From: Progne subis subis
Taxonomy: Eukaryota; Chordata; Aves; Passeriformes; Hirundinidae
Direction of reading: 5' to 3'
Assembly: GCA_022316685.1 (NCBI GenBank)
Contig: JAKJHU010000033.1
Location: 982,321-1,046,320 of the forward strand
DNA: 64,000 nucleotides
Shown here: one piece after another, positions 1 through 13,626 of the stretch
Layout: each line of letters starts with the position of its first letter
Numbering within the stretch: position 1 is the first letter of the stretch
The notes under the pieces: generated by a model
What the model was told of the DNA's origin: nothing
Seen by the model: only the letters and a program-made list of their open reading frames with translations
Database searches by the model: none
Made by a program: the position numbers and the translations under genes

Positions 1-420
1 GATTCTGCCTGTAGACTCAGCACCCGAGCAGATAGAACCAGCATTCCAAATCCTCCTCGCGGACCCGGACCAAGACGCGGCGCTCCAGATCCAACAACTC
101 AACCCTGCCTGTGGATCCGGCGCCCCTAATCCTTCCTGCGGACTCGGCAGCCGGGATCCAGCACCCCGAACCCTGCCCGCAGACCCAGACCAGACCCTGA
201 GCCGGCACTCCAGGACCCACCAAGCGACTGAACGCCCGGCCCCGCGGCCGGCTCTAGCTCTAGCTCCTGCCCGTGGGCTGAGCCCCCGGCCGCAGCCGTG
301 CGCACGCAGGACCCGCAGCCAGCCGCGCGATCCAGCTTCCCGCATCCTGCCTGCGGACGCGGCGCCCCGACCCAGCGCCCCCCGGCCTGCGGACCCGCCC
401 CCGCCCCGCCGCAGCTCGGC
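1..420. repeat. Degenerate GC-rich tandem repeat
   Basis: The motif family CCTGCCTGCGGACTCGGC / CAGCACCCCGAACC recurs at irregular spacing of about 30-50 bp (near 107, 136, 170, 265, 345 and 385). The copies are diverged, which suggests an old minisatellite merging into the CpG island. It runs off the left edge of the window. Confidence 0.55.
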
Positions 421-640
421 TGCCGCCGCTCGCGTCCCCTCGGTACCTGCCCGGCGCTGTGCGGTGGTGCGGGCGGTGCGGGCAGGGCAGGGCAGGGCAG
501 GGCAGGGCTCGCACGGCTCGGCTGCGCTCGCACAGCCCGGCTACGCGCGGCCGCACCGCGCCGGACCGAGCCCGGGCCCCGCACTGCCGCCTACCGGCGT
601 GGATGAGGAGGAAGAGGAGGAGGTGGGGAGCAGAGCGGAG
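240..640. promoter_or_regulatory. CpG island, candidate promoter of the left-hand neighbour
   Basis: CpG density is high and there are GC boxes at about 395-415. In other vertebrates SEMA4G follows SLF2 in the same orientation. A minus-strand promoter for it here would fit that order, but no SEMA4G coding exon is visible in the window. All reading frames here are GC-driven and not convincing. Confidence 0.45.
478..508 (+). repeat. GGGCA pentamer run, G-quadruplex-type
   Basis: About six tandem GGGCA units, giving several GGG runs separated by two bases. This matches the usual G-quadruplex pattern on the plus strand, inside the CpG island. Confidence 0.8.
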
Positions 641-2940
641 CAGGGACGCCCCTGCCTGCGTTGCGTGGAAGCAGGTGGCAGCATTTCCCCCGGCAGAGTC
701 GCGGGCAGGCAGGGACGGGATGCTGCCGTGCAGCTCCCGGTCGGCCCCCAACAAGTAGGGTGGGCTGGGGGTTCAATCAGTGCAGGAGGTTTGGGTGATG
801 CAGCCCTCAAAAGGCCCTTGTGAATGCCCTTTGCAAAGTCAGGGAGGCAAAGGGCTGGTGGTGTGGACTTTTGACTGTGAAAAAGCGTGACTGAACGCAG
901 ATAAGCGTCATCCTACTCTGCCAGTACAGCAAGCACATGCTACCAAGTACCATCACCCCACAGCCCCCAGTAAGAGGCACCAGTGTCAGCACAGCACAGC
1001 CCCCCACCAGCATCGTGGTGCTCACTAAGGCTCCTTGCTCCTCAAAGTCACCCCAGCACCCTGCACTGCACGCCTGAGTCAGGCACGGTGCCCCATCTTC
1101 CCTCTGCTCTCAACACGTCTCGCCATTCATGCATGGCGGAAGGTTGTTTGGAAACACAGGCAGGTAATGGTTTCTCTGAGGCCCTGTGTGGAGCCTTTTT
1201 ATCCTGGGTGGCTTCTGCAGCTCCTCCCCATGTGGAGGAGCTGCCAGGTCCAGGCCTGTGTTTGCTTTCCTTTCGTAAGCTTCCAGCACCTGGCCAACCC
1301 TCCCTCCTCACAGCAGCAGCAGGCCTCCTGAAAGCAAAACTCTGAGCCAACACTGTGTGTAATCAGCAGGTTGGATCTAGGGCAGTTGGAAATCAGCTGG
1401 AGCAGGAGGTGGGGAAATGCTGTACACTGGATTACAGCTCTCCCTGAGCTGGCAGGGTGGCCAGGTGATGCCAGCCCATGTTTACAAAGCCATGCGGTGC
1501 CCAGTCCCAGCACCATCACCTCTGGATGCCAGTTCATCCCCCCCACTCCACACCAAACCCTCCCAGGAGTGGGGTCTCCAGGAAGGGGACAAAGGCCACT
1601 CCAACCCAACACCCTGCAGACCTGGAGCCAGACCCACAACAGGCTAAAGGGTTGAGCAGGTTGTGCTACAGTCACTGAGCATTGTCTGGGTATGAAGGTC
1701 AGCTCTAGTTAAGATTCCACCACCTTCTGGACCTTTAGGGTCAGTAAAGATGGCAAGGCCAGGGTGTTCCTGTGGGGAGCCTGACGTGCCATTCTCAAGG
1801 CCTCTGATTGCCAGGATCCTACCTCCTACAAACACTGTATGTGGGAGGGAGGGTAACAGAGGTTTGAAACCCCCCAGTCCTCACCCACCAATGAGTCTCA
1901 GCTGAGGAGGGACTCATCTGATTGCTCTTGATAACAGGTGGCTCTGTCACCCTTGTACACACTCCCTGGGCAGCCACCACCCCCTCTCTGAGCACGATAT
2001 CCCAGGACCCATTCTTTTCCCCGCTCTCAGAGCAGACTCTCCCCACCTCCTCAAGCACTCCCTACCTCCCTGCCCTCGCCTCCTGTGTGCTCCAGAAGCT
2101 AATTACCATTTCCTCCTGTCCTTGGGCAAAACCCAGCGTCTCCTCCGCCCCTCGCTTTGCCTCGCCCCTCTGCCCACCCTGCGGAAGTGGGAGGCCCACG
2201 CACTGGGAGCCAGGCAGGGATGTTCTTGGCCAGCCTGTCTTACCCAGGTATGGGGTGTTCAGGTGCTGCAAGGCAGCTGGTCCTCCATAGACCCTCCAAA
2301 CCCCATTCCCTACCTTAGCAGAGGCTCAGCTTGAGGCTGTGGGACCAGTTATGGGGAGAATTGGTCCATGAGAGCTGGGGAAAGGGGTGCCAGGGCTGGG
2401 ACAGGGCTGCCCAAAGCTCCCTCTTATCCAAGGCACTGTGCCCATCCCATCCTGCAACAGCACTCCCTGCCTCCCACATGGCTGGAAGCCGAACCCAGCA
2501 CAATTTGGAGCTTCGTTAGCTGCTGGCCTTGCAGTAGGATAATTAGTGCGTGAGTGCAGAGCAAGCCGATCCTGGCGCGACCAGCACTGCGCTTTTACAG
2601 GCCTGAGCTTGCGAGGCTTTAATTAATTAACACGAGTCATTGGCAGCTGGAAACAGATCTATTTTCAGAGCTTTGCCTGCTCTGCTGCCCCCATGAGATT
2701 AACTGAAGGAATTTAGGGCTCCACAAGGTTGAAGGCCAGAGTCTTTCTCTTCCTTGCATGGCTTTCCCAAGAGTCAGAGTGGGTTCCAGGTAGCAGGAGC
2801 CCAAACAGATCCAACCCTCTCCTGTAGTTGCATCTCTCATATCCACGGGTTGGTTCTGTCAAGCAGGGAGGTCTGGCTCCTGCTTCAACCCTAGCCCAGA
2901 GCCAGGAAGGTGCTGGAAGGGGAATTTCCTATTTGGGCAG
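640..2940. other. Intergenic, no gene seen
   Basis: Unique-looking sequence without spliceable conserved frames. A stretch at about 2510-2660 has mixed AT/GC composition and a TTTAATTAATTAA homeodomain-type motif; see the findings. Confidence 0.5.
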
Positions 2941-2943
2941 TTC

Positions 2944-3365
2944 TAGAATCATAGAATCATTAAGGCTGGAAGTGATCTCCAAGATCATTGAGTCCAGCCC
3001 TTCACCAAACAATACCTGGTCAACAAAACCACAGCACTAAGTGCCATGTCCAGTTTATTCTTGAACATCTTCACGGATGGTGACTCCACCACTTCCCTGG
3101 GCAGTCCATTTCAATACTTTAACACACTTACAGAGAATAAATTTTTCATGACGTCCAATTTGAACCTCCGCTGGTGCAGCTTGAGGCCATTTCCTCTTGT
3201 CCTATCATTTGTTACTTGGGAGAAGAGAGTGATCATCACCTCCTTTCGAGCAACTGTAGAGTGACATGGTCTCTCCAGAACATCCTTTTCTCCAGGTTAA
3301 ACAACCCCAGCTCCATCACCTGCTCCTCACAAGATTTACAGCCCTACAACGCCTATCCCAGCCCA
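2944..3365 (-). mobile_element. CR1 LINE 3' fragment
   Basis: On the plus strand it begins AGAATCATAGAATCATTAAG, the reverse complement of the CR1 3' terminus with its ATTCTATG-type repeat. This is followed by the typical reversed CR1 3' sequence (CTGGAAGTGATCTCCAAGAT, then CCCTGGGCAGTCCATTTCAA). The element is 5'-truncated and its frames are broken. The right boundary is approximate. Confidence 0.9.
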
Positions 3366-6300
3366 GGGGCCAGCCCAAAGCAGGGGACCCTTTGAGTCAT
3401 AACATGGTGCCTCGGGTAGCCCCCCTCCCCAAAACCTTCCCAGATTTTATCTGTAATGCTCTCTCCCTGTTACTAGAAACTGCCTTTAGGGAAAGGAAAT
3501 GCTTTCATGCCCTCATCACCAGCCCAGAGACTGGTTACTATTTAATTTCCTGTTGTCACTTAAGCAGCGTGTCCCACAGGGAGAGGACAGCGTAGAGCAG
3601 GCTCTGCCATGTCACAGCCCCGTCCGTACGTGGGCCAGCTGCCCAGCACAGCCCAGCACAGCCCCACCGCCCCTGCACGTGGCAAAACCAGGCAGATGCC
3701 AACAGCTGGCATTTTTGGGTTCAGCTGTTTGCGCCGCACAGCTCTGCCCATGGCAGCGAGCGGAACAGCTCCCAGACAGCCCCTTTCACCCCTCGGATGC
3801 CTAGGGAGCCAGGGCAAAGCCATGGCAGCTCTCACGTTTCACTTGGCACCGCAACCTCATCCCGGCCGGCATCCCAAATGATGCGAGGAATTATAACAGG
3901 GCCACGGCACCGTGAAATATTGATGGGATTAGCGCGGATCAGCTCTCCCAGCACACGCGCTGCGCTCGCCCCGAGCCTGGGAGACGGCGGCCTGCACCCA
4001 CTCAGGTTGCAGCTCAGCGCTGCCGGCTGCTCCCCGCCAGGCACTTCCCCAGCCACCGCCAGCCCGCAGCCTTCCTGGAGGGACACCCAGATCCCTCAGA
4101 GCACACAATGACGCGATTTAAGGTGCTTAATGCTGAGACTGTTCTGCCCCAAGTGCCTCAAGGCCTAGCTCGGCACCAATTGTCACCCTGGACTGTGGGG
4201 GACCCTCACCCTGCCTGCAGTCCCAAAACGTGCCAGCCCCCAGGTTCCAGCCCTCTTTCCCCCTCCCCTGCACGGCCAAGATTTTAGAGGATGTCCCACA
4301 CACTGGGGTGTCCAGGGTGACCCGTTGTAAGACCGCCACTGCTGTATGTCCCCTCTCCCACTACTGGGAACCGCGTTTGGTCAGACAGAGGATTTCGTTA
4401 TGGATCATAGAGGTGTAAATACAAACAAATTGGCAGGATCAAATAGCAGCCAGGACTAAGTTAGAAATACACTGGCAGGGTGCACACCATGGGAGCAGCC
4501 TGTCACAAAGGGCTCTGTTTTGGAATTGCTGCAGTAACAGGGCATTAGCGCCTATCAGACCCATGGGGTTGACCAGGAACCTCAGCCTTCGGTAGGAAAC
4601 TGCTTCCTAAGGCAGGCCTGGCTCCTGCTCAGCAATACCTGCTGCCTGTCTTTCCCTTGCCCCAGGTAAGAAAAAGTAAGATAAAACTCCAGATCTGGGA
4701 TTTGGTTTGCCAGCCTCTGTGGTCCGAGAGGCAGCAGGCATCCAACCATTTCAAGCTCCTCTCCAGACTGGTTTAAAAGCCAGCTGAGAGTTACAAAATC
4801 ACGGTGCTCCAGCCGCTGGGGTTTTACGAAACCCACAAAAGAGTTGTGAAATTCAGGCTAAGGCCGCGCCAGCCCACACCGCAGCGAGAGGCTTGTTATA
4901 AAGTCAAAACCACCAGCGGAAAAACGGGTACTTTCCCCTTCTGACGTGAGAAAGTAACAAGCAAAACAGCCTTTTTCCGGGCCCCTCCATCCCTCAGCCA
5001 CGCTGTGAGACCTGCGCTGCTGCTTTACCTGCCTCCATGGAAAAAAAGCCCAGTGGGGAGCACACCAGCCCCACACCACGGGGGAGTCTCACTGCTCCAG
5101 CACCCACCACCTCATCAGTTTCCTTTGCCCACCGCGGGACCAGCTCGCCCGTATTCCAGGCCGGCAGAGCTGTGTGAAGCAGAGGAACAGAAAAGACCCC
5201 ATGGTGTTGCCTGGACTCCGACAGCAGCACTTGGGGCTTCCCAGCAGCTGAGTACACACTCACCAGGCTTGGCTTTGTTTCTCGAGAGAGTCATGGACTC
5301 GTCAAACCAAGCGTGATGCTCCACAGATTAGCCCCGGGAAAAAAAAAATATTCCAGTGGGCACAGAGCATGAAAGGCTTGGGAGCCTCTTCCCCTCAAGT
5401 CATTGAGCAAACTTTCCAAACCACTCTTTCTTCAGGCTGAGAGCCAGCAGGGAAAATTACAATTGCAGAAGAATTTGTCTGAGAAAGTTATAAGGAGATG
5501 GGAAAAGGCAGGGGCAGACCAGAAGAGCCAGCCTGTGCTGCAGCCCCTCCAGCCCAAGGCTCAGCTTCAGGGAGGCATGGGGCTTTCCCCCCCAGCTCAG
5601 TACAGCGCAGAGTCCCTGCCTCGACTTCCTGCAAGATCACATGCTGCATTTCTCCTCCCATAAACGCTTGGCAGTGGAAATAGGGATGTTCTGCCCAAGG
5701 CCATTTGTTGACGAAGGCTGCCAGGTGCCGGCAGCCCCAGCCGCAGAGCCAAGCACCGTGCCAGGGCAGATCTTCTCAAGGGAGAAGCAGCTGAGTCACA
5801 GCAGCCTCCGATCCGTTCCCACAAGCCCGGCTGCAAGAGACGCACGGGAGTTCACGGAGGACAGGCGCTCACACAGGGAGCTGGCAGGGTTTGGGTTGCT
5901 TGTCTGCAAACCTCTCTAAGCCAGCGGAAAGCATCTCCCTGGCTCAGGATCTGTCGGCAGCGTGCCCTCAGGGAAGGGCTGGTGAGACTGCGGGAGGGGA
6001 GGGTCCTGACCTGCCTTTCAACCAGGCGGAGCTGCTTCGGGATGCTCCTGCAGCATTGGGGGGGAAACGCCAGCAGGCACTGGGAGTTCCATTAGAAAAT
6101 GAGAGTAGTGAAGCTCATTGTGGGGTCTTGCCCCGAGTCTGGAGCAGGAGCGGGACAAAGGTGGCTGCAGGCAGGGAAGAGGCAGAGGAATATCTCCCGG
6201 AGAAGTGACTTGCTGGGCTGGATACAGACAACCCCTCTGCCCATCATCCCAGCTGCTCCCAGTAAAAGCAGGCAGGCTCCAGCCTGGCCGGGGAGCACAG

Positions 6301-8481
6301 GGGTGTCTCTCTCTGTTTCTGCAGTGGGGCACAGACCCCTATGTTTTCCCCTGCATGGCAGGTCAGGTCTCTGCCACACACTGCCTAGAGCAGTAACACG
6401 AATACCCGGGGTTGCATGAGGGATGGGATAAGGCTGGTGGCAATTAAAAGCTGCCCTCTGGGGTGAGCCAACCTGCACCCCCCAGAGCTAAAGCCAGGAA
6501 GGTGCAGGTTGGCCCCCAGCATCCACCCTCTGTGCCAAGCCACCAGACAAGGATCCACATCCCCACAGCTTCACCTTTTTGTTGTCTGTGTCACTGTGCC
6601 CAAGCAACCTCTCTCCCAGCCCTGTCTCCTCCAGCCAAATGCTTGGATGACCCGTGGGCATCCCACCCCTCCTTCCCAGGCACCAAACCCCTACACTGCT
6701 GTCTCTGCCACCAAAGAAGAAACAACCCCAGCAGTGCAGTAAATAACGCCCCCCACACACAGCAGAGCTCTGGCAAGCAGAGACGGGCACATCCATCACT
6801 CTCGCAGTTTTTCTTCAGCTCTGACACTTTGATAGGGGCGAGGGGGTGGGGAAGGAAAGTAGCTTCCAAAATTTATGAGCTAGGATTTAAAAATATAGGC
6901 TCCCAGAAGCACTGCAAAACCCAGAGATGGTGAAGGAAACTGGTTTAGAAGTTGCCTTTAGAAACGAACGCAAAAGCTGTGCCTGCCTTGGAAAGAGGTA
7001 TTCGAGAGACCTGCACGGCTGATGTCACAAACCACGTCCCCAGTGGGATCAGCTTGCAAGTCACAGCTCTCCGTGCCGTGCATTACAAGTAAAGTGAAAG
7101 GTAGAGGTAGCAAATGATGGGTTAAAATCCCTCCAGCCGAACGGTAGTGTCACCCTCAGTGCAGACAGGATTTGGACTGTCACCTTCAGTCTCCCAGAGT
7201 TTCTCCTCTACATCCCTTACCTTCCACTCGTACATGCAAAGCCAGCCTTTCCTTTTGGAAACAGATCCCCTTTATGCAAAGAGCAGAGCTTGTTGCAGTA
7301 AATTTAGCTGAAAACATCTCTGCCACAGGGAATCACGTATCAAATAATAAAGCCAAATTAATGTCAGGAAAAGCAACCACAATATTGGAGCCCTTGGTCT
7401 TTACAGATGGACTGTCCCTCAGCAGGGTGCTGCAGAATAAACAGCTGAAAAACGTTACCCAGTCATTAAAAACATCTAAAAGTAATTTAGCCTGAGTGAC
7501 AATGATGCTCAAAGCAAGTTGTTTGTCTGCAGAGATAAAAGGAGCTATTTCAAGCTTGCGTTTTTGTTGTAGTTTTCTGTTAAAGTCAGGAAGGCCTTAA
7601 AAACGCTGAGCTGACAGCCTTGCCAGCAGAGCCCTGGTGCTGTGGCTGTGCTGTGGGGAGCATCACCATGAGCTGCTCTGATCTCCCCTGCCATCACTCT
7701 CCCATATTCCCTGGAAGGATGCTCAGAATGGTGCGGGAAGATGGTCCCCGGGGCCACCACAGCGTCTCTACTGCATTACAGAGCCTTTTAAGATGATGGT
7801 TTTGCTATGGAAACATCTCCCTCCTAACAACAGATCTGTCAGCACGTGTCCCAAAAGCAGACCAGCGTTCATTACAGGATAATTTTTGCTTCCCTGTGAT
7901 GGAGGCCAGGGACTTAGCCTTTCCATGCTTTTCTTTTAAAAAACAAACCAACCAACCAACCAACACAAAAACAACAAAAAATCCAACAAAACCAAGCAAC
8001 GTGAATACCTGGGTTCACCCATCAACAGCATGGCATGAGCCCAGGGTTCCTCTAAAATCTCCTCGTAAGCACATTTTTGGTGGGCTCTTTGGACACACAG
8101 AGCATTTCAAATGCCCAGCGTTAAATATTTCAGGTGAAACATAAGACTTCTAAGTGCAGCCAGCCTTACTCTGAAGCTCCAATTCAGTGAAATTTCCCAG
8201 CAGCCTTCAGGAATTGATTTGCTTCTTGCTGGTACCTTCTTTCCGTGCTGTTCAACTGAGTTAATGTATTCCTAAACCTGATTTTTTTTTTTCCTCCCCC
8301 TACATAATCAGATTTTAGGAGGCTGCATGAGATGCCTCACAAGCAGTTTTTGTCCTTAGGTGTTTTCTGAGCAGGCTGCATCCCCCCACATCCTGGTGCT
8401 TTAGCACATCTCTGTACGATTCCAGTCAGCTGAATTCCTTTGATTCATGTTCCTGCATATACATACAGCTAATTTACCTTT

Positions 8482-8526
<45 letters not shown>

Positions 8527-11500
8527 AAGGAAATAAGAGGAGCTATTAAGAAGGACAGTGTCAAGGCCAGCAGAGCGAGTGCCGGAGGGCTGGGTTAATG
8601 AGCTGCGTGGTTGCTGCTGTCCAAGCGCCCAGGCTGGCTGGAGCCAGGAGCTGCTGCCCCAGCAGGGCTGACTCAGTCCTTCACTGGGCAGGCACAGGCT
8701 GCAGGGCCCTGCACCCCTAAGCTTTGGTGTCCACGGTTGACCTCACTTGCTCCAGCCTCCTCCCTGGTATTTTCCAGAGGAGGGGCCCTGTGTGCGTTCA
8801 GCTTGGGACAAGCCCCCTGCCCAGCCCAATTCCAGTGCTTTGGGGAGACCGTGGAACACAAATACAGATAAACGGATTTGCCCTCACGTCTCACAGAAAT
8901 TCCACTCTGTTCAGTCCTGTGGGCCGGACAAGGACACTTCCCCACCGCTGTCTGTGCCAGCAAGGTCACTGAGCTGTGCCCTGGCAAGGACACTTCCAAG
9001 GAGAGGGAGCAGGGATTTGCAAGACTCTCGTCATGATCATTTATTCTTGTCATTTCTGACCCTCAGGGTAGGAAGAACATCAGAGCACTGCAGGCACAAA
9101 ACAACAGGCTTTGTAGGTCGTATCAGCGTGTAAAGTACCATTAGGAACCACAGCACAAAGCCTGAATAATACTTCCTTTATTCCATCATATACCTCAACG
9201 CCCTTTAAATAAATGCAAATGGCTTATTGTGGACGAGGTTTGTACCAGACGCCGGCTCGGGGACTCAGGGCTGAAATGGAGCTGGAGCAGTAATTTTGCT
9301 CTCTCCCCTGACAAGAGAGAGTGTCTGCAGCACTATCTGATAGGCTTAGTGGTGGTCCAAGCCAAACCAGGCAAAAGAGCCAGGAGAACACTGTAAATCA
9401 TCCTTGCAGAGATTTATGTTCTGCCCATCAAACCAGAACCACAAAACACATGTCCTTCCATGCTACCCTCCTCTCTCTGAAGGACACCAAGGCAGGAAAA
9501 AACTTTGAAGGACTGCAAGCTTAGAAAGGGACCTTCAAGAGCCAATCGCATCGTTTCTGAAAAGCCACCGACAGTCAGCCTCGATGGCTTAAATCCTAAA
9601 ATCCTTTCAGCAAATTATGACCTCGATTGCTAAAAATGATCAGATAACACAAAGGCAGAGAGAGATGCGCAGTGAGTCATCGCCCACAAGCATTTGAACT
9701 CCCTTTGGTCTCTGCCGGAGTGGGGTGAGGTTGCCCCCAAGAGGCAAATCTGACACAGCAAGCAGAGAGGAAAAATGCTGAATTGTGCTCTAGAGGTACC
9801 ACATAGGAAGGATTTTTTTAAAAAAATTCTCCTCCTCTGCTCTTATTTGTACTTCTCCCTAGCTGCAAACATGCATGGATGGGGTGGGAGGGAAGAGGAA
9901 GGAGGTCAACTCTGGCATGTGGTTGGCTGTGTTCTGCTGGAGCTCCTGAACCACACAACTTGTTTTCCTAGTCTCACTCACAGTGTTATTAGAAAGATCA
10001 AAAAATGTCACTGAGTTTTCTTCAGCCAAATGAAACATTTGGTCCCATACACCTCACTAGGCTCCTTCGGAGCAAGGGCTGGCACCACCTCCAACAGCAA
10101 CTTCTGTCTCAAGAGCGGATGGTGAGACACAATGGTGGACACCACGGACAGTTTGGAAACTGGGATGACATGAAATCCTTCAGCTGTTCCCATAAAGCAC
10201 ACGGGCAGTAACACAACACTGGATCAAATCCTAGCACCTTGCAGGGCGTGAAGGAACAGGACAGACATCTGTGATATCTCCCCAGCACACGCTCCACCCT
10301 CCAGGGATCAGCAGCCTGGACGCTTTCTCAGCCAGGGAGAACCACTTTCATTTCACAGACCCCTGCTGCATTTTTCTGCCATAAAATGCTCTTTGAACCT
10401 CTAAGCTTTTAGCATCCGCAGCATCCTGAGGCAAGCAGATCCCCAGCTCCTGTCTCCTTTTGTTTGCTTTGAGCTTTCCTGATAATAAAAGAACTATGGA
10501 GTCTGAAGCTGTATTACAGAGTGCCATTGAAATGCTTCTCCTTATTTGCTCTTTTTCAGGCCATTTAATTGTTGAGCTTTCCATCTTACTTTCCAACATT
10601 ATAACTATTTCAGAGAGCCGCAGCCGACTTAGGGCCGCTACAATTTCTTCCTGTCCTTTACACTCTCAGTCTCCCTCACAAAGGGCTAAACCTGTGACAT
10701 AACCACGGATTTAACCATTCCTGCAGCTGCTTTTCAAGAGGACACGGTCCAAACACCCAAGCTGAGATGCACCCAGGGTACTCACTGCTCCTGCACCAGG
10801 CTCCTCGTGGGTCCCCCTGTCCTGCTCAGCCGGAGAACATTCCCGCATCCCCAGCACGAGCCCCTGCCGCAGCACCTCAGCTCACTGTCAGCTCCAAACT
10901 GGAAGCGTCATCTCCAAAATTACTGTTGCGCTGGCTCCTGCCAGACTCTTAATTAGAGGAAGGCTGACACAGTTTCTCAGCAAACGGCGTTCGCATACTG
11001 CGGGAAAAAACAGAATGAGGGCAAGAGGAAAAATGGGCTAATCAGAGAAAATCAACTGGAGGGAAAACACATTGCATTGCGCAAACCTTACCATAACAAT
11101 GCTGGAGCACAAAATACTTGGCGGGGGGAGGAATGGGTTAGTACACAGGGGAGGCTGGCAGCACTTCACAAAGGTGGAGGAGAGCTGACACGCAGCGCAG
11201 CATCTCAGCATCCTCACCTGGCAGGCCTCTCCTCACAGCCTGGTTAGGGCAAAGGGGACATGCTCAGCTGCCAGCACGCAGATCAACGTGTGGAGCCCAC
11301 GGCTGCTCTGCGTGATTTACACTGCCTCTATAAAAGCCCGCAGTGTGAATAAAGCATGAAACTGAATGCCTTGCTCTCCCTCTCCCCGCCACTGCCCCAG
11401 GCAGCTTGAAGCTATTGTTTTTATTCCAGCTGCAGCCTGGCGGTCAGTCCAGAGAGGAGAGGGACCCTCTGCTCCTGCATCTGCTCCGAGAGCCAGGAGT

Positions 11501-13460
11501 TTCATCACGCCTCGGGAGAAGAGCCTGAAACCCAAAGGCAAAGCCCCGGGGCCTGCATCCAGCCCCAGCTCACAGCACTCACTGCTCGGGTGAAGGACTC
11601 GCCCCGTAGCACAAAAGCAGCACAAATCCATTTACCCTTTCTGCTTCTCTCTGCGAGAGGGAAGGAGCATCGCTCGCCCGGCTTCAGGCAGCTTCAGCTG
11701 CAAATGCAAACCCAAAGGGAAGCACTGGGACAAGGGTGTGTGAAAATGGCCCCTTTATCCACCCCTACACACCATACGGGCCAAACCTGCCCCGAAAAGC
11801 TTTAGGCTGGTGGCAAAGGCTTTGATGACAACGAAGGGAACAATTCCAGTGGAGTTTCCATCCCCTCCCCTGTGGCCTCCCTACAGGGAACTGGGAGGTG
11901 GCAGGAAAACCGAAGGAGGTGAAACATTAGCAGCAGCTCAACCACGCAGAGACAGGGGAGGCGTTCAAAAAAGTACAACGTATATCCCAATGCCACTTAA
12001 AAGCAGCCGGAAAGTATAGGACTGGCTTTCTGCAAACAGATACAAAAAAATCAAGATGAGCAGACGCGAATGTTTTTCTTCTCTCACCACCTAGCCTTGC
12101 TTTTGATACCAGATAAAACACTCCCTTCCAAACTCCTAACTGCAAAGGTGAGGAAGCACTGGCTGAAAAAAGCACCAGTCAGGCAAAACTAAAAGCCTCC
12201 CTGCAAAGAGAAGCCCTTCGAGGAATTTACTTTTCCTAGGATCCTTCCCACCAGCAGCCCACGCCGTTCCCCAGCACTGAAAGCCCTTTTCAACACGTGA
12301 TAAGAAGGGGCCCTGCCAGTAAAGCTGGCAAAATATCCACAAGGCAAAACATGAAGGTATTTCACAGCCTAGGGTGGGGAAACAGCAATTAAATGAATTT
12401 TGATAAGTTAAACCACAAGCAATAAGCTAAATCCATTAATGATAGTCCAAGCTCTCCGGGCAGCTCCTTTAGAGCTCCTCAGCAGATGCCTAGGCTCCTA
12501 CATATGCATCATACCTCTTCCCTGTTCAAAGTCAGCCAGTCCCAAGAGCCTTTTCTCTTTCTGGATGCAGAAAGAAGCACTAACACACCAGTGGGAACAG
12601 CTGCCCCTCTGGCAGAGAGCAGCGTTTCCCACTGGGGAACTTCGGGCAAGAAGCAGTTTTCCAAAAGCTCGCAAACCCAAGGAACAAGACTCCAGGAAAA
12701 TCAGGAGGATCATCTCCAGCAGAAAGCTTTCTGACTTCCCCTTCTCACTAAAACAAAAAGTTACACGACCACCACAAACCAGTGGGAGATGAACCAACAA
12801 AAAAATAAAACACAACCCCCAAGCCAGGGGGTTGTTATACATACAGTTCTCCTGGGAAAGAAAACAGAGGACCAGCGTCAGTACTGTGGCTCCAGTATTC
12901 CTGCTAGGGACAGGATGAGCAGAGGAACCCAACGACCTGGAAGCATTTGCTTGAATCACAGCAGCCCCCAGGCACCCATGGACTGGTGCTGGACAGTGCT
13001 GAGCACAGACACCTCTACTGGAGACAGATCTGGCTGTGCCCAGAAAATGGATGAGCAAAATGATGGATGCTGCAGCATCCATCCCTCAGTATTAGAATTC
13101 TTTTTCCATGCTGAAATCCTACCTCTCAAACGCCTTTGCAGCAGTCTAACCATATGCTCCACCAATAATAACACTTACAGTGTTCCAGTCACCTGCTTTT
13201 CCCACAGACGTTTTCAACTAAATCATCAGCTTCAGGGACTTTGGAGAGTTCCTGTAGCTGCTACATCAATGGAGTGTCCTACTGACCTTCAGCCAGACCT
13301 ACCTGCAAGTCATTAATCACTTCTGAAATCCCCATCCATTACCAAGTTCCACGACAGGAACAGTGAGAATATGAGACACAAATAGTTTCAGTGCCAGGTT
13401 TCTTTAACTTCAAAACCAGAAGTCCTTATGGCTTAAAATAACCCAGAGAAGCTTGTCAGG
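3366..13460. other. Intergenic, possible conserved non-coding elements
   Basis: No coding exon could be supported. Blocks at about 3870-3960, 7270-7560, 9150-9290, 9540-9690 and 10450-10660 have the non-repetitive, AT-rich, motif-dense look of vertebrate conserved non-coding elements. That is a visual impression only. A run of about five CAAC units lies near 7942-7967. Confidence 0.4.
8486..8524. repeat. Poly-A tract (39 bp)
   Basis: An uninterrupted A run with no recognisable retrocopy beside it. Its length may be assembly-sensitive. Confidence 0.95.
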
Positions 13461-13626
13461 AAAAAAACAAAAAAACAACCAAAAAAACCACCCCCCCCCC
13501 CCCCCCAAAAAAAAAACCAAAAAAACCCAAGGAAAAAAAACCCAAAAACCCACCCCCCCCCCAAAAAAAAAAAAAAAAAAAAAAAAACCAACAACAAAAA
13601 AAAAACCAGCACCAAAACCAAAAAAG
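13461..13626. repeat. A/C-rich low-complexity tract with long C runs
   Basis: Nearly G- and T-free on the plus strand, with an 18-base C run (13489-13506 approx), a second C run of about 10, and a long A run. The minus strand is therefore G/T only, with G runs. Confidence 0.95.

Noticed and set aside
12498..13082. 194-codon minus-strand open frame
   Set aside because: No recognisable domain or splice-consistent neighbours, and ordinary composition for chance frames in this window.
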